Source of the DNA: Paenibacillus sp. FSL R10-2782
GTDB lineage: Bacteria > Bacillota > Bacilli > Paenibacillales > Paenibacillaceae
Assembly: GCF_038592985.1 (NCBI RefSeq)
Contig: NZ_CP151951.1
Location: forward strand, 673,001-737,000
DNA: 64,000 nucleotides
Direction of reading: 5' to 3'
Part shown: positions 1 to 8,233 of the stretch, one piece after another
Layout: every line of letters begins with the position of its first letter
Numbering within the stretch: the stretch's first letter is position 1
Program-made: the position numbers and the translations under genes
Notes under the pieces: model-generated
Told to the model about the DNA's origin: nothing
Seen by the model: only the letters and a program-made list of their open reading frames with translations
The model's database searches: none

Positions 1-79
1 TTATCAGTTACAGGGTAGCATAGGTATTCGCGGGATTTTGTGATTGTACGCACAATTTGGCAGAGTGGACGGATAGGGA

Positions 80-143
80 TTGACAGGTGTGATTCTTAGT
101 TTATATACTGTGCATAAAGATATATACAGTAATAACACTGTAT
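80..143 (+). promoter_or_regulatory. Sigma-A promoter with GntR-type operator
   Basis: A TTGACA -35 box at 80-85 and a TATACT -10 box at 104-109 are separated by 18 bases. Just downstream, ATACAGT-N6-ACTGTAT (124-143) is a perfect inverted repeat that would overlap the start of transcription. Another ACTGT half-site sits at the -10 box. The only local regulator is the YtrA-like GntR protein encoded at 978, so autoregulation of this operon is the simplest reading; that link is inference. Confidence 0.6.
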
Positions 144-219
144 GCTGTGACGGCACCTCAGAAATCATATGAGGCTGAGACGTCGTTACGGACAGTGCAG
201 AAGGGACCTGGATAAGAAT

Positions 220-939
220 ATGACAATCATGAAGCAGGCATGGATGATCACCCGTCAGGATTTTCGCAATAATCCTTATGTAATGCTGTGGACGTTACTG
301 TTTATTATGTACCTGGGTGTTACCATGAGCTTTGTTGTAAGTATGCAGTTGGGTGATAGTGCAGCCTTGAATCCGGCAGCCGATTTTGTCATGCTGGTGC
401 TGATTCCGTTTCTTGGATTCATTTATAACCGTCGTGCCTTCAAATATTTGCAGGAGGATTCTTATACGCACATGCTGGCTTTTCTCCGCATATTGCCCAT
501 ACCGGTGAGCGCGGTGATTATAAGTCGAATTCAACAGGCGGTTTTGGCGTTTATCGTGAATAGCGTGTTATTTTTTATCCTTTTGTTTACGTTATCAGGT
601 ACGCTTCGGGTATATGCTGGCACGGGCTTTTTTGTATCGTTTGCGCTCACCTGGGTCGGTTATGGGATGCTGATTCAGGCCATTTATATTCATTTGGAGT
701 TTCTTAAAAAAGGGAAAGCCTATTTCTGGCTATCGCTTGTGATCATGCTGGTTTGCGGAATCATTGCGATGGCAGTTCGAATATACGGGGTGAATCTGGT
801 ATCGACGACGGCATATTTCAGCAAGGAGTGGCAGCTATTATCTCCGGTGATGTGGGGAGCGCTGGCGGCAGGGGCTATCGGGATGTTCGTGTCCTACCGG
901 ATGACATTGCGCAGGCTCATGAAGCGGGATCTGGCTTAG
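220..939 (+). CDS. ABC-2 type membrane protein, probable permease subunit
   Basis: Membrane protein of about 239 residues with roughly six hydrophobic segments, the first near residues 20-40, and short charged loops, as in ABC-2 export permeases. I chose ATG 220; an in-frame ATG lies at 229 and another upstream at 169, and the nearest purine-rich site (AAGGGA, 201-206) is rather far from 220. It is the first gene of an operon continuing with a GntR repressor and an ABC ATPase, the arrangement of ytrA-type exporters in Firmicutes. It probably forms the channel for the ATPase at 1385. The substrate is unknown; cell-wall-active peptides or antibiotics are typical for the group, which is inference only. 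Confidence 0.7.
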   Translation: MTIMKQAWMITRQDFRNNPYVMLWTLLFIMYLGVTMSFVVSMQLGDSAALNPAADFVMLVLIPFLGFIYNRRAFKYLQEDSYTHMLAFLRILPIPVSAVIISRIQQAVLAFIVNSVLFFILLFTLSGTLRVYAGTGFFVSFALTWVGYGMLIQAIYIHLEFLKKGKAYFWLSLVIMLVCGIIAMAVRIYGVNLVSTTAYFSKEWQLLSPVMWGALAAGAIGMFVSYRMTLRRLMKRDLA

Positions 940-977
940 GGGCGTGTATACAAAGATAAATAAGGGGGGAGAAGCAG

Positions 978-1379
978 GTGAACATACCGGTGCAAATTGA
1001 TGAGAATAGCGCGGAACCGCTATATGCACAGATTGAAAAGCAGCTTCGTTCACTCATCGTGACCGGGCAGATTGCAGCGGGAACGCTGCTTCCCTCCATA
1101 CGGGAGTTTGCGGGGACACTCCGTTGCAGCGTGATTACCGTCCGGCGGGTCTATCAGGATTTGGAAAACGAAGGCTTGCTTCGTACCCGGCAGGGAACGG
1201 GAACCTTCGTAGCTCTGGTCGAGGAAGATCTACGCTCAGGCTACCGCCTTAAGGCAGTGACCGAGGCATTGGAGGCAGCAATTGCTACAGGTATGGCGGT
1301 ACAGATGACAGAACAGGAATTGTTGGAACTTTTCGCAGACATGGTGAAGAGAAAGTATAAAGTCCAAGCGAAGGAGTGA
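978..1379 (+). CDS. GntR family transcriptional regulator, YtrA subfamily
   Basis: Short GntR protein of 133 residues: an N-terminal winged helix (about residues 10-75, with the typical LYAQIEKQLRSLIVTGQI and LPSIREFA segments) followed by only about 50 residues, as in the YtrA subfamily that represses ABC transporter operons. Start is GTG at 978 behind AAGGGGGGA (962-970). Its stop overlaps the Shine-Dalgarno of the next gene, an ABC ATPase, so the two are translationally linked. The inverted repeat at 124-143 is the likely binding site. The effector is unknown. Confidence 0.88.
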   Translation: MNIPVQIDENSAEPLYAQIEKQLRSLIVTGQIAAGTLLPSIREFAGTLRCSVITVRRVYQDLENEGLLRTRQGTGTFVALVEEDLRSGYRLKAVTEALEAAIATGMAVQMTEQELLELFADMVKRKYKVQAKE

Positions 1380-1384
1380 TGCCC

Positions 1385-2278
1385 GTGGAAACACCAATCA
1401 TAGAGATGAGCCAAGTCTATAAAAAGCGGGGAAACCGGGGAATCGGGCCGATTAATTTGACGATTGAACCGGGCTATGTGGTCGCTTTGGCAGGACATAA
1501 CGGGTCAGGGAAAAGCACTTTGCTGCATCTGCTAACCCAGCTTGTCCACCCGGATTCCGGTGTAATTCGCTGGTTCGGTCAGGCGTACCCGGATGGTATG
1601 CCCGTAGATACGCGGCAGTGGGTTGGATATGTGCCGGAGCAGCCGACCCGTGAGGAAGACCGACTTACAGCAGAAGCAGCAGCGGCTTTTCGGGCGTTGT
1701 GGTATCCGGGCTGGGACGAAACCCGATTCCAGCGGTTGCTGGAACGCTTTCAGGTTCCACAGCATACGAGATTATCGCGTATGTCCAAGGGAGAGCGCCG
1801 CAAGTTTGAGCTGGCTGCTGCTTTGGCGCCTCATCCCCGTTTGTTGCTGCTCGACGAGCCTTCGTCGGGATTGGACCCTTTTGCATGGAAGATTATGCTG
1901 GAGGAACTGCGGGATTGTATGGAAAACGGCAAAACGACGGTTATTATTGCGACTCATATCATGGACGAGATCAAGCGTTTGGCCGATTATATTGTCCTGA
2001 TGCATGAAGGACGGCTGCTCGGCAAGCTGGAAAAGGACCACCTGCTCGAAAATAGCAAGGAAATGTGGTTTGAGGGTACATCTGAGGAAGCATCGGAGCT
2101 GCCGGGGGTTATAGAGATAGAGAGTGAAGGCGGATTGCAGCGGATTGTAACGTTGGAGGCCGGAGAAGCCGGCGCGATATTGGAACAGGCGGGTATTCGT
2201 CCGATCCGTGTGCGGAGTCTGGAGCTGGATGATATTTTATGGTATTGGTCTGAGGGGCAATTAGCAGGTGAAGAATAG
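1385..2278 (+). CDS. ABC transporter ATP-binding protein
   Basis: Soluble ABC ATPase of about 297 residues. Walker A (GHNGSGKST) is near residue 38, a signature-like MSKGERRKFELA segment near 133, Walker B (LLLLDEPSSGLDP) near 155, and the switch histidine in IATHIMDE. AAGGAG at 1371-1376 is best spaced for GTG 1385, although ATG 1379 is also in frame. It follows the YtrA-like repressor directly and most likely energises the membrane protein encoded at 220. The C-terminal third resembles the accessory region of drug or bacteriocin exporters. Substrate cannot be read from sequence. Confidence 0.85.
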   Translation: METPIIEMSQVYKKRGNRGIGPINLTIEPGYVVALAGHNGSGKSTLLHLLTQLVHPDSGVIRWFGQAYPDGMPVDTRQWVGYVPEQPTREEDRLTAEAAAAFRALWYPGWDETRFQRLLERFQVPQHTRLSRMSKGERRKFELAAALAPHPRLLLLDEPSSGLDPFAWKIMLEELRDCMENGKTTVIIATHIMDEIKRLADYIVLMHEGRLLGKLEKDHLLENSKEMWFEGTSEEASELPGVIEIESEGGLQRIVTLEAGEAGAILEQAGIRPIRVRSLELDDILWYWSEGQLAGEE

Positions 2279-2310
2279 ATTATAGAGCGGAAAAAGGGGG
2301 CTGGAGATTC

Positions 2311-3213
2311 ATGAGTATGCTGCAATTGGAGCAGGTTGTGAAGCAATATGGCAACCACACGGCGGTTAACGGCATTTCGCTGGATGTGAACGGCGGGGAG
2401 ATTTACGGACTGTTGGGAGGCAATGGAGCAGGCAAAACGACAACGATGCGCATGGTGCTTGGTCTAATTTACCCTGACGGGGGAAGCATTCAATATGAGG
2501 GCAAGCCATACAGCAAGGAGCTTCAACGAACGATGGGTTATTTGCCTGAGGAACGAGGGTTGTATCCCAAGGTAAAGGTGAGCGAGCAAATTAACTATTT
2601 GGGCAGGCTGCGAGGAATGTCAGCCAAGGATGCGGACAAAAGTCTGCGCTACTGGCTGGAACGCTTTGGCGTGCCGGAATATTATGACAAGCGGATAGAG
2701 GAGCTATCCAAGGGGAATCAGCAGAAAATGGGCTTTATTGCTGCCGTTGTGCATCGCCCGACGCTGCTCATTTTGGATGAGGCGTTCAGCGGACTTGATC
2801 CTGTGAACGTCGAGCTGCTGAAGGATACGGTGAAGGAGCTGCGGGACGACGGGGCTGCAATTTTATTCTCGACCCACCGGATGGAGCATGTGGAGGAACT
2901 GTGCCGCCATATTACGATTTTGCATCGTTCGAATACCGTTGTACAGGGAAGCGTGTCGGAGATTAAAGGCCGCTACCCGCGTGAAAAAGTTCGTCTCATC
3001 GCCACAGGCGAAGTGAAGGGACTGGATCAACTGCCCGGCGTGCGGCGTGTAGAGCGAATGGATCGGGGCTGGCTGCTGCATATTGAACAGCCGGATGCGG
3101 CCAAGTTCATTTTACAGACGGCGCTGGAGCAAACGGATGTCGAGCATTTTGAAATTAAAGAGCCTACGCTGAATGAAATTTTCATACGAGAGGTGGGTGA
3201 TTCTCATGAATAG
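2311..3213 (+). CDS. ABC transporter ATP-binding protein, NatA/YhaQ-like
   Basis: ABC ATPase of 300 residues with Walker A (GGNGAGKTT) near residue 37, signature LSKGNQQKMGF near 130 and Walker B (LILDEAFSGLDP) near 151. After the nucleotide-binding domain comes a C-terminal DUF4162-like region of about 80 residues, typical of NatA/YhaQ proteins. A ggggctggag site precedes ATG 2311. The gene overlaps the permease that follows by 8 bases, so they form a unit. In Bacillus the NatA/NatB pair exports sodium, and YhaQ/YhaP is a close relative; which function applies here is not decided by the sequence. Confidence 0.85.
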   Translation: MSMLQLEQVVKQYGNHTAVNGISLDVNGGEIYGLLGGNGAGKTTTMRMVLGLIYPDGGSIQYEGKPYSKELQRTMGYLPEERGLYPKVKVSEQINYLGRLRGMSAKDADKSLRYWLERFGVPEYYDKRIEELSKGNQQKMGFIAAVVHRPTLLILDEAFSGLDPVNVELLKDTVKELRDDGAAILFSTHRMEHVEELCRHITILHRSNTVVQGSVSEIKGRYPREKVRLIATGEVKGLDQLPGVRRVERMDRGWLLHIEQPDAAKFILQTALEQTDVEHFEIKEPTLNEIFIREVGDSHE

Positions 3214-4534
3214 ACTGGGTACGGTTATCGGTTTTACGTTTCGCCAGAAGGCGAGAACCAAATCTTTTCTCATTACGACGCTGGTGCTGGCCTTGCTCAT
3301 TACTCTTGGCATGAATCTGCCGTATCTGCTTTCTTTGTTTAAGGGAGAAGGAATGGGTGGAGCAGGGGGTTCCGGTAAATCGGCTGCTGAGCATCATCGC
3401 TTGGGACTGATCGCCGGAAGCCGGACAGAAGTAGCGAATCAACTGGAGCAATTTACAAAGGCTCAGCCCAACCCGGCAGCTACCTGGGTGCGTTATGACA
3501 ACCCACAAGCTCCAGCAATGCAGCAAGCCTTGAAAGACGGGGAGCTGCAAGGCTATGTGGAGTTCACGGAGCCTGCCGCAAAGGGAGAAGCTTTTCCCAA
3601 AGTAGAGTACGTATCTATTGAAAAAGCACCATCCCCGGCTGTAATCACACTGCTGCAAACCGGACTTCAGGAGGCAAAGGTCAAGGCTATGATCGGTGTG
3701 AATACCTTGACCAGTGAGCAAGTCCGTGAAATTAGTACGCCTGTTACCGTGCACAGTCGAGAAGTGAACAGTCCCTCTGAAACAGGTCAGGCTGCTGGAA
3801 CAGAGGACCAAGAAGCTTCCATGATTAACTATGGCTTGGTCTATGTACTCATGATTTTGTTTTTCACCTCGTCGATGATGACAGGCAATATGATTGCCTC
3901 AGAAGTGACTTCGGAAAAAAGCTCACGCATCATGGAAATTCTCATCACGAGCGTATCTCCTTTGACCCAGATGTTTGGGAAAATTATTGGTATCTTCCTG
4001 GTGGGTCTGCTGCAAATTGCTGTTTTTGCCGCTGTGGTGTGCGCCAACCTTATGCTGCCGCATAACAGCGCTATCCTCAGTTCGGCTGGGCTGGATCTGT
4101 CGCAGTTGAATACCACAGTGCTTGGATATGGCCTGGTTTTCTACATCCTCGGTTACTTCCTGTACGCGGTATTGTTCGCTGCTGTCGGCTCCATTGTCAG
4201 CCGTACCGAAGAATTGGGGCAGGCGGTCATGCCGATTACCATGTTGTCACTGGCAGCCTTTTATATCGGTATCTTCAATATCGCCGCACCTGACACGATG
4301 TTCGTCAAGGTCGCCGGGTATATTCCGTTTTTTTCGCCGACCGTCATGCTGCTGCGGATTGGTCTGGAGCGGGCGAGCCTGCTGGAGATCTGGCTGTCAC
4401 TTGCCATACTGGTTGCATCCATTCTGTTCTTCGGCTGGCTAGCCGCCAAAATCTACCGTACTGGTGTCTTAATGTACGGCAAGCGCCCTTCATTCAAGGA
4501 GCTAAGAAAGGCCATGAAGGCGTATAAGATATAG
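3206..4534 (+). CDS. ABC-2 type transporter permease, NatB/YhaP-like
   Basis: Permease of about 442 residues with the NatB/YhaP plan: one N-terminal membrane helix (near residues 17-40), a large extracytoplasmic domain of about 160 residues, then five or six C-terminal helices. ATG 3206 with gaggtggg upstream is preferred over the earlier in-frame ATG 3173 because it has a ribosome binding site and matches the family N-terminus. It overlaps the ATPase gene by 8 bases. The linker near residue 55 is rich in glycine and serine. Expected role is ATP-driven efflux of ions or small toxic compounds across the membrane. Confidence 0.84.
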   Translation: MNRLGTVIGFTFRQKARTKSFLITTLVLALLITLGMNLPYLLSLFKGEGMGGAGGSGKSAAEHHRLGLIAGSRTEVANQLEQFTKAQPNPAATWVRYDNPQAPAMQQALKDGELQGYVEFTEPAAKGEAFPKVEYVSIEKAPSPAVITLLQTGLQEAKVKAMIGVNTLTSEQVREISTPVTVHSREVNSPSETGQAAGTEDQEASMINYGLVYVLMILFFTSSMMTGNMIASEVTSEKSSRIMEILITSVSPLTQMFGKIIGIFLVGLLQIAVFAAVVCANLMLPHNSAILSSAGLDLSQLNTTVLGYGLVFYILGYFLYAVLFAAVGSIVSRTEELGQAVMPITMLSLAAFYIGIFNIAAPDTMFVKVAGYIPFFSPTVMLLRIGLERASLLEIWLSLAILVASILFFGWLAAKIYRTGVLMYGKRPSFKELRKAMKAYKI

Positions 4535-4998
4535 GATTGAATTTGATTTTTGTGTGTGGTGTCATAATTAATGAGAATATTTTCAGATCAAATGAGAAAA
4601 AAATTTCACAATTGATGAGAAATGAATATTTATGCATCGGTATACATTAGTTAAGTTACGGTGCGGCCTTCATTTTGACACCTTGTTCTAGCGATGGTTT
4701 GGGTACTGAAATTGGATGAGAAGATTATTTTCCTTATTGGCTAGTATGGTAGTACTGTATCTCTTTTTCCACAAAAGGATACCAAAAACGTTTGATGCCG
4801 CACAATGAATGATACCTACAGAAGCGATTAAAAATCCAAAAAATGTTCCGTATGTCCTGGATCATTCTCGCGGTGCTGTTGGTTGGCTACTTCAGTAAAG
4901 GGGCTATTTCCTATGGGAGATAGTCCTTATTTTCTTTCAAGAAGCATTGATTATGCTATTTTTAGCATTCGAGATTTAATGACAGACCCAATAGGGAA

Positions 4999-5139
4999 TT
5001 ATCTCTTCAAACGTAATACTTGTTGTCTGACTTCCTTTTGCAGCGATCTACGTTGTTCTTCCATTTCTAACGCTAATGATATTTGGACCGCAGGTCCTGA
5101 GAGAGTAGGACGCAGCCAAGACTCAAAAGATATGCTCGA
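4999..5139 (-). pseudogene. C-terminal fragment of an unidentified protein
   Basis: An open frame of 46 codons ends in TAA and has coding-like residue use: a hydrophobic stretch (LRPTLSGPAVQISLALEME) followed by a charged helix (EEQRRSLQKEVRQQ). It is preceded in frame by a stop and has no start codon before an internal Met, so it looks like the 3' end of a deleted gene. I do not recognise the family; a regulator C-terminus is possible but unproven. Confidence 0.35.
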
Positions 5140-5168
5140 TTAATTGCGGTCATAAATAGTTATTATTT

Positions 5169-5180
5169 ACCGATCGTTCT
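5169..5180. promoter_or_regulatory. TetR-type operator, site 1
   Basis: ACCGATCGTTCT contains the CGATCG core shared with the sites at 6126, 7307 and 8159. It lies between a TTACCG -35-like box (5167) and a TATATT -10-like box (5189), so bound repressor would block the promoter of the dehydrogenase at 5218. Confidence 0.55.
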
Positions 5181-5217
5181 CAATATGTTATATTGTTGAT
5201 GTAGGAGGAATAGGTTA

Positions 5218-5928
5218 ATGTCTAACAAAATCGCACTTGTAACAGGTGCAAATAAAGGAATCGGTTTCGAAGTTGCCAGACAATTAGGTCAGCAAGGAAT
5301 AACAGTATTGGTTGGTGCACGTACGAAATCGAAGGCCGACGAGGCTGCAAGCAAACTGCAGGTTGAAGGTATTCAAGCTATTGGTGTACAGCTCGAAGTT
5401 ACGAATGCTGAGCACATTGCTGAATTGGTTCACTTCATTGATAAGGAATATGGCCGTCTAGATATACTGGTGAACAATGCGGGAATCTTGGTCGAAAATT
5501 CGGGATATGAAGGGGATTTCCTGCGTGATACGTTCGAAGTAAACACCTTCGCGCCATATTATATTACGGAAGCTTTGTTGCCACTGTTATTAAAAAGCGA
5601 TGCGGGAAGAATCGTCAATCAAAGCAGTGCTTTGGGATCGATTCAGTTAAATTTATCCAACGAATCTGTGCAGGCGATGGCCAGTCCAGCATATTCGGCA
5701 TCCAAAGCATCACTAAATTTGCTTACGGTATATTGGTCACAAAAATGGAAGGACACAAACCTGAAAATCAATTCCACGCATCCAGGCTTGGTCAAAACGC
5801 AAATGGGTGGGGAAAATGCAGAGCTGTCCGAAGCAGATGGAGCGATTACAGCAGTTCGGTTAGCGACTTTGCCAGAGGACGGCCCGACCGGTGAATTCTA
5901 TTACATGGACACTCAAGTTCCGTGGTAA
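5218..5928 (+). CDS. SDR family NAD(P)-dependent oxidoreductase
   Basis: Classical short-chain dehydrogenase of 236 residues. It has the cofactor motif TGANKGIG (residues 9-16), the NNAG motif (near 87-90), a catalytic Ser in QSSAL near 140 and the catalytic YSASK near 160. AGGAGGAA gives a strong ribosome binding site before ATG 5218. It resembles the carbonyl-reductase-like SDRs of Firmicutes. It carries the first of four related TetR-type palindromes in its promoter, which points to co-regulation with the aldo/keto reductase and the second SDR downstream, and to a role in reducing a reactive carbonyl or quinone (inference). Substrate is unknown. Confidence 0.88.
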   Translation: MSNKIALVTGANKGIGFEVARQLGQQGITVLVGARTKSKADEAASKLQVEGIQAIGVQLEVTNAEHIAELVHFIDKEYGRLDILVNNAGILVENSGYEGDFLRDTFEVNTFAPYYITEALLPLLLKSDAGRIVNQSSALGSIQLNLSNESVQAMASPAYSASKASLNLLTVYWSQKWKDTNLKINSTHPGLVKTQMGGENAELSEADGAITAVRLATLPEDGPTGEFYYMDTQVPW

Positions 5929-6172
5929 CCAAATTTAATCATGACCTCGTCGGTGAACTCACATCGTAAGTGATGAATTGTGAGGAACTGGAGACATGAA
6001 AGATATATCAATTATGGCTTAGCCATTAATGCATAAGAGTAGTGGTGGATAGATGCAGTCGCAGCTTTTGAATTGATTGGGATCATCTGTTCAAAAGAAA
6101 ATCAGAGAATTTTTGCAAATATATTAGAATGATCGTTCTTATTATAACAGATGGAGAGGGGATGGATTGAAC
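5929..6172. other. Intergenic region before the aldo/keto reductase
   Basis: I see no gene here. An imperfect inverted repeat (CTCACA...TGTGAG, near 5958-5984) might be a weak terminator for the SDR gene. The right end holds the second TetR-type operator. Confidence 0.4.
6126..6139. promoter_or_regulatory. TetR-type operator, site 2
   Basis: AGAATGATCGTTCT is a near-perfect inverted repeat (AGAAt-GATC-gTTCT). It lies 34 bases before the ATG of the aldo/keto reductase, just upstream of a TATAAC box at 6143. The same 14 bases recur exactly at 8159. Confidence 0.62.
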
Positions 6173-7210
6173 ATGGAATATCGTGTATTAGGAAATACAG
6201 GCCTTAAAGTAAGCAGTTTTGTATTAGGTACAGGTACATTTGGTTTTTGGGGGAATAACACGGAGAAAGAAGCTGCAGTCATGTTGGATGAAGCTTTGGC
6301 TGGAGGAATTAACCTGATCGATACTGCGGATGTCTATTCAAGTGGTCAATCCGAAGAAATTCTGGGTCACATTCTAAAAGAACGCAGACAGGATGTTATT
6401 CTGGCCACGAAAGGCGGAATGCCCATGGGTAGTGGACTTAATCAATCCGGTAACTCGAAATATTGGATTAAGCGTGCAGTTGAGGGTAGCTTGAGAAGGT
6501 TGCAAACGGATTATATCGATTTGTATCAACTACATCAGCCGGATCTCCATACCGATATTGAAGAGAGTCTTGACGCACTTACGGACCAGGTTCGTGAAGG
6601 GAAGATTCGCTATATTGGTACATCCAATTTTCAGGCATGGCAAGTGACCGAAGCTCAATGGACTAGCGAACGCAAAAATGTAGCACGTTTTGTCTCTGAG
6701 CAAGCCCCGTATTCCATTTTAAACCGAAGTATCGAATTCGATCTACTTGCTGCCACAGCAAAATATGGAATGGGTGTTTTGGTTTGGAGCCCACTTTCGG
6801 GGGGCTTATTAACGGGAAAATACCGTTCAGGAGAAGCTGTCGCCCCGGATTCAAGAGCAGCCACCTTCGCTGGACGCTTAAAATCTGTTGTTGACCCTAA
6901 TCGAGAAGAAAACCGCATCAAGTTTGAAGCCATATCCAAACTCCAAACACTTGCAGATGAAGCAGGATTAACTTTACCTCATCTTGCCATGGCATTCACA
7001 CAAGCTCATTCGTCCATTACTTCTGCCATTGTTGGGGCAAGAACAATTGAACAACTCCGGGAAACGTTAAAGGGTAGTGACATCCGATTAAGCAGCGATA
7101 TACTGGATGCGATAGATGCCATTGTTCCACCAGGAGTAACCCTAGATGCGTTGGAAAAAGGTTGGACACCCGATTGGTTACAAGCAGACAAACGAAGAAT
7201 CCTGAGTTAA
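6173..7210 (+). CDS. Aldo/keto reductase
   Basis: NADPH-dependent aldo/keto reductase of about 345 residues. The catalytic tetrad is visible: Asp and Tyr in DTADVYSSG (near residues 50-58), Lys in LATKGG and His in LYQLHQPD. The cofactor site near the C-terminus (IVGART) is also present. ATG 6173 follows GGAGAGGGG; an in-frame TTG at 6167 is the alternative. The strong hairpin at 7251 terminates it. It sits between the SDR at 5218 and the TetR gene, all with the same operator, suggesting a carbonyl-detoxification set (inference). It resembles the YajO/IolS-like group rather than a sugar-specific enzyme. Confidence 0.9.
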   Translation: MEYRVLGNTGLKVSSFVLGTGTFGFWGNNTEKEAAVMLDEALAGGINLIDTADVYSSGQSEEILGHILKERRQDVILATKGGMPMGSGLNQSGNSKYWIKRAVEGSLRRLQTDYIDLYQLHQPDLHTDIEESLDALTDQVREGKIRYIGTSNFQAWQVTEAQWTSERKNVARFVSEQAPYSILNRSIEFDLLAATAKYGMGVLVWSPLSGGLLTGKYRSGEAVAPDSRAATFAGRLKSVVDPNREENRIKFEAISKLQTLADEAGLTLPHLAMAFTQAHSSITSAIVGARTIEQLRETLKGSDIRLSSDILDAIDAIVPPGVTLDALEKGWTPDWLQADKRRILS

Positions 7211-7250
7211 GTATATAAGATAGGCATCATACCTGTATTCCATACACCAA

Positions 7251-7286
7251 GAATAAAATCAAGCGACTTATCGTTTGATTTTATTC
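7251..7286 (+). terminator. Hairpin terminator after aldo/keto reductase
   Basis: GAATAAAATCAA pairs with TTGATTTTATTC around the inner GCGA-CTTA-TCGT, a stem of about 16 pairs including one G-U, 40 bases after the stop codon. There is no long T run, so termination strength is uncertain. Confidence 0.6.
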
Positions 7287-7302
7287 ACGTTCCTCTTTCC
7301 AG

Positions 7303-7331
7303 TTTGCCGATCGTTCACTTCAATGTATAAT
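7303..7331 (+). promoter_or_regulatory. tetR promoter with TetR-type operator, site 3
   Basis: A TTGCCG -35-like box (7304-7309) and TATAAT (7326-7331) are 16 bases apart. CCGATCGTTCA (7307-7317) lies across the -35 box and spacer, where repressor binding would shut the promoter. This suggests autoregulation of the TetR gene at 7352. Confidence 0.6.
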
Positions 7332-7351
7332 GATGATTCGAGGTGATTACA

Positions 7352-7924
7352 ATGGCAAGATCCAAGGAATTTGAAGTTAATGAAGTATTAGATAAAGCAA
7401 TACGCCTGTTCTGGGCACAAGGATATGAGAAAACTTCAATGCAAGAATTGGTTAATTTTATGGGCATTCACCGAAGAAGTATCTATGATACTTTTGGTGA
7501 TAAGCATGCCTTATTTATGAAGGCACTCGAACGATATGAAACGAAGCAGACCAGCAAAATGAAATGTCTGGTTGAAAGACAAAAACCGGTCAAGGGCTTA
7601 ATTCGAGAAATGTTCGAGTCGACATTAAGAAATGAAGGAGAACCTCTAGGATGTTTCCTCGTGAATTCAGGCGTGGAACTGGGCGTGTTGGATCCAGAAG
7701 TTGCATCCCTGGTACAGAAGAGTTATACCCAAACTGAGGAATTATTGGCTACCCTTATTCTGGAGGGGCAGCAAACGGGTGAGATCAAGGCTAACTTTGA
7801 ACCTAGAGTTATTTCCCATTATTTAATGAATGCCTGGTTGGGGCTACGGACGTTGGTTAAGACAACAACGGATCAACAAAAATTAAAGGATATTATTGAT
7901 ATGACACTGTCCGGATTAGATTAA
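7352..7924 (+). CDS. TetR/AcrR family transcriptional regulator
   Basis: TetR-type repressor of about 190 residues. The N-terminal helix-turn-helix (residues 10-55) has the family pattern (LFWAQGYEKTSMQELVNFMGI then SIYDTFGDKHALF), followed by an all-helical ligand-binding domain. ATG 7352 is preceded by AGGTGA; the in-frame GTG 7343 overlaps that site. Its own promoter and those at 5218, 6173 and 8234 share the GATCGTTC palindrome, so it is the natural candidate to repress all four. The inducer is probably a reactive electrophile or carbonyl compound, judging from the reductases it neighbours (inference). Confidence 0.88.
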   Translation: MARSKEFEVNEVLDKAIRLFWAQGYEKTSMQELVNFMGIHRRSIYDTFGDKHALFMKALERYETKQTSKMKCLVERQKPVKGLIREMFESTLRNEGEPLGCFLVNSGVELGVLDPEVASLVQKSYTQTEELLATLILEGQQTGEIKANFEPRVISHYLMNAWLGLRTLVKTTTDQQKLKDIIDMTLSGLD

Positions 7925-7985
7925 AAGTGTAATTACAACTTATCGGGCAAAAGGAGTCACCTAAATGGAAGTTTTTTGTTTCCGC

Positions 7986-8028
7986 GATACAAGTTCTTGT
8001 CCCTCTAGCGGAGGAAAGAACTTGTATC
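7986..8028. repeat. Long inverted repeat after tetR
   Basis: GATACAAGTTCTT (7986-7998) is perfectly complementary to AAGAACTTGTATC (8016-8028). An inner CCTC/GAGG pair tightens the loop. There is no T run after it, so it may be a factor-independent RNA end, an mRNA structure or a relic of an inserted element. It lies in a 309-base gap without a gene. Confidence 0.55.
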
Positions 8029-8128
8029 TTATGCCCCAAACAAGACAAGAAATTCGGTCTCAAAATTAAAATTTTTAGCCGCGAAAATAATTCTTTACTG
8101 TTCGTTCTAAAATCGATATACTTAAAGC

Positions 8129-8172
8129 AAGTTAGATCTAACTTTTTTTACCCGAATAAGAATGATCGTTCT
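8129..8172. promoter_or_regulatory. TetR-type operator, site 4, plus adjacent palindrome
   Basis: AGAATGATCGTTCT at 8159-8172 is identical to the 14 bases at 6126. Upstream, AAGTTAGATCTAACTT (8129-8144) is a perfect 16-base palindrome followed by a T run, either a second operator or a weak terminator. A half-site (TCGTTCT) lies at 8102. A TACAAT box at 8199 could be the -10 for the SDR at 8234. Confidence 0.6.
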
Positions 8173-8233
8173 AAATTAATTTGTTTTTGAAATTCATGTA
8201 CAATAATCTGCATTTTATGAAGGAGAGAATATT

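Larger units (their letters stand above)
4535..5217. other. Intergenic region with gene debris
   Basis: These 680 bases hold no intact gene. A 26-residue hydrophobic reading frame (4843-4923, plus strand) reads like an isolated membrane helix, and a coding-like fragment lies on the minus strand (4999-5139). No terminator for the upstream ABC operon is evident. The right end carries the promoter and operator for the dehydrogenase at 5218. Confidence 0.5.

Noticed and set aside
3182..3811. 209-residue minus-strand frame opposite the NatB-like permease
   Set aside because: Not coding-like (Cys- and Ser-rich), and the plus-strand gene is clear.
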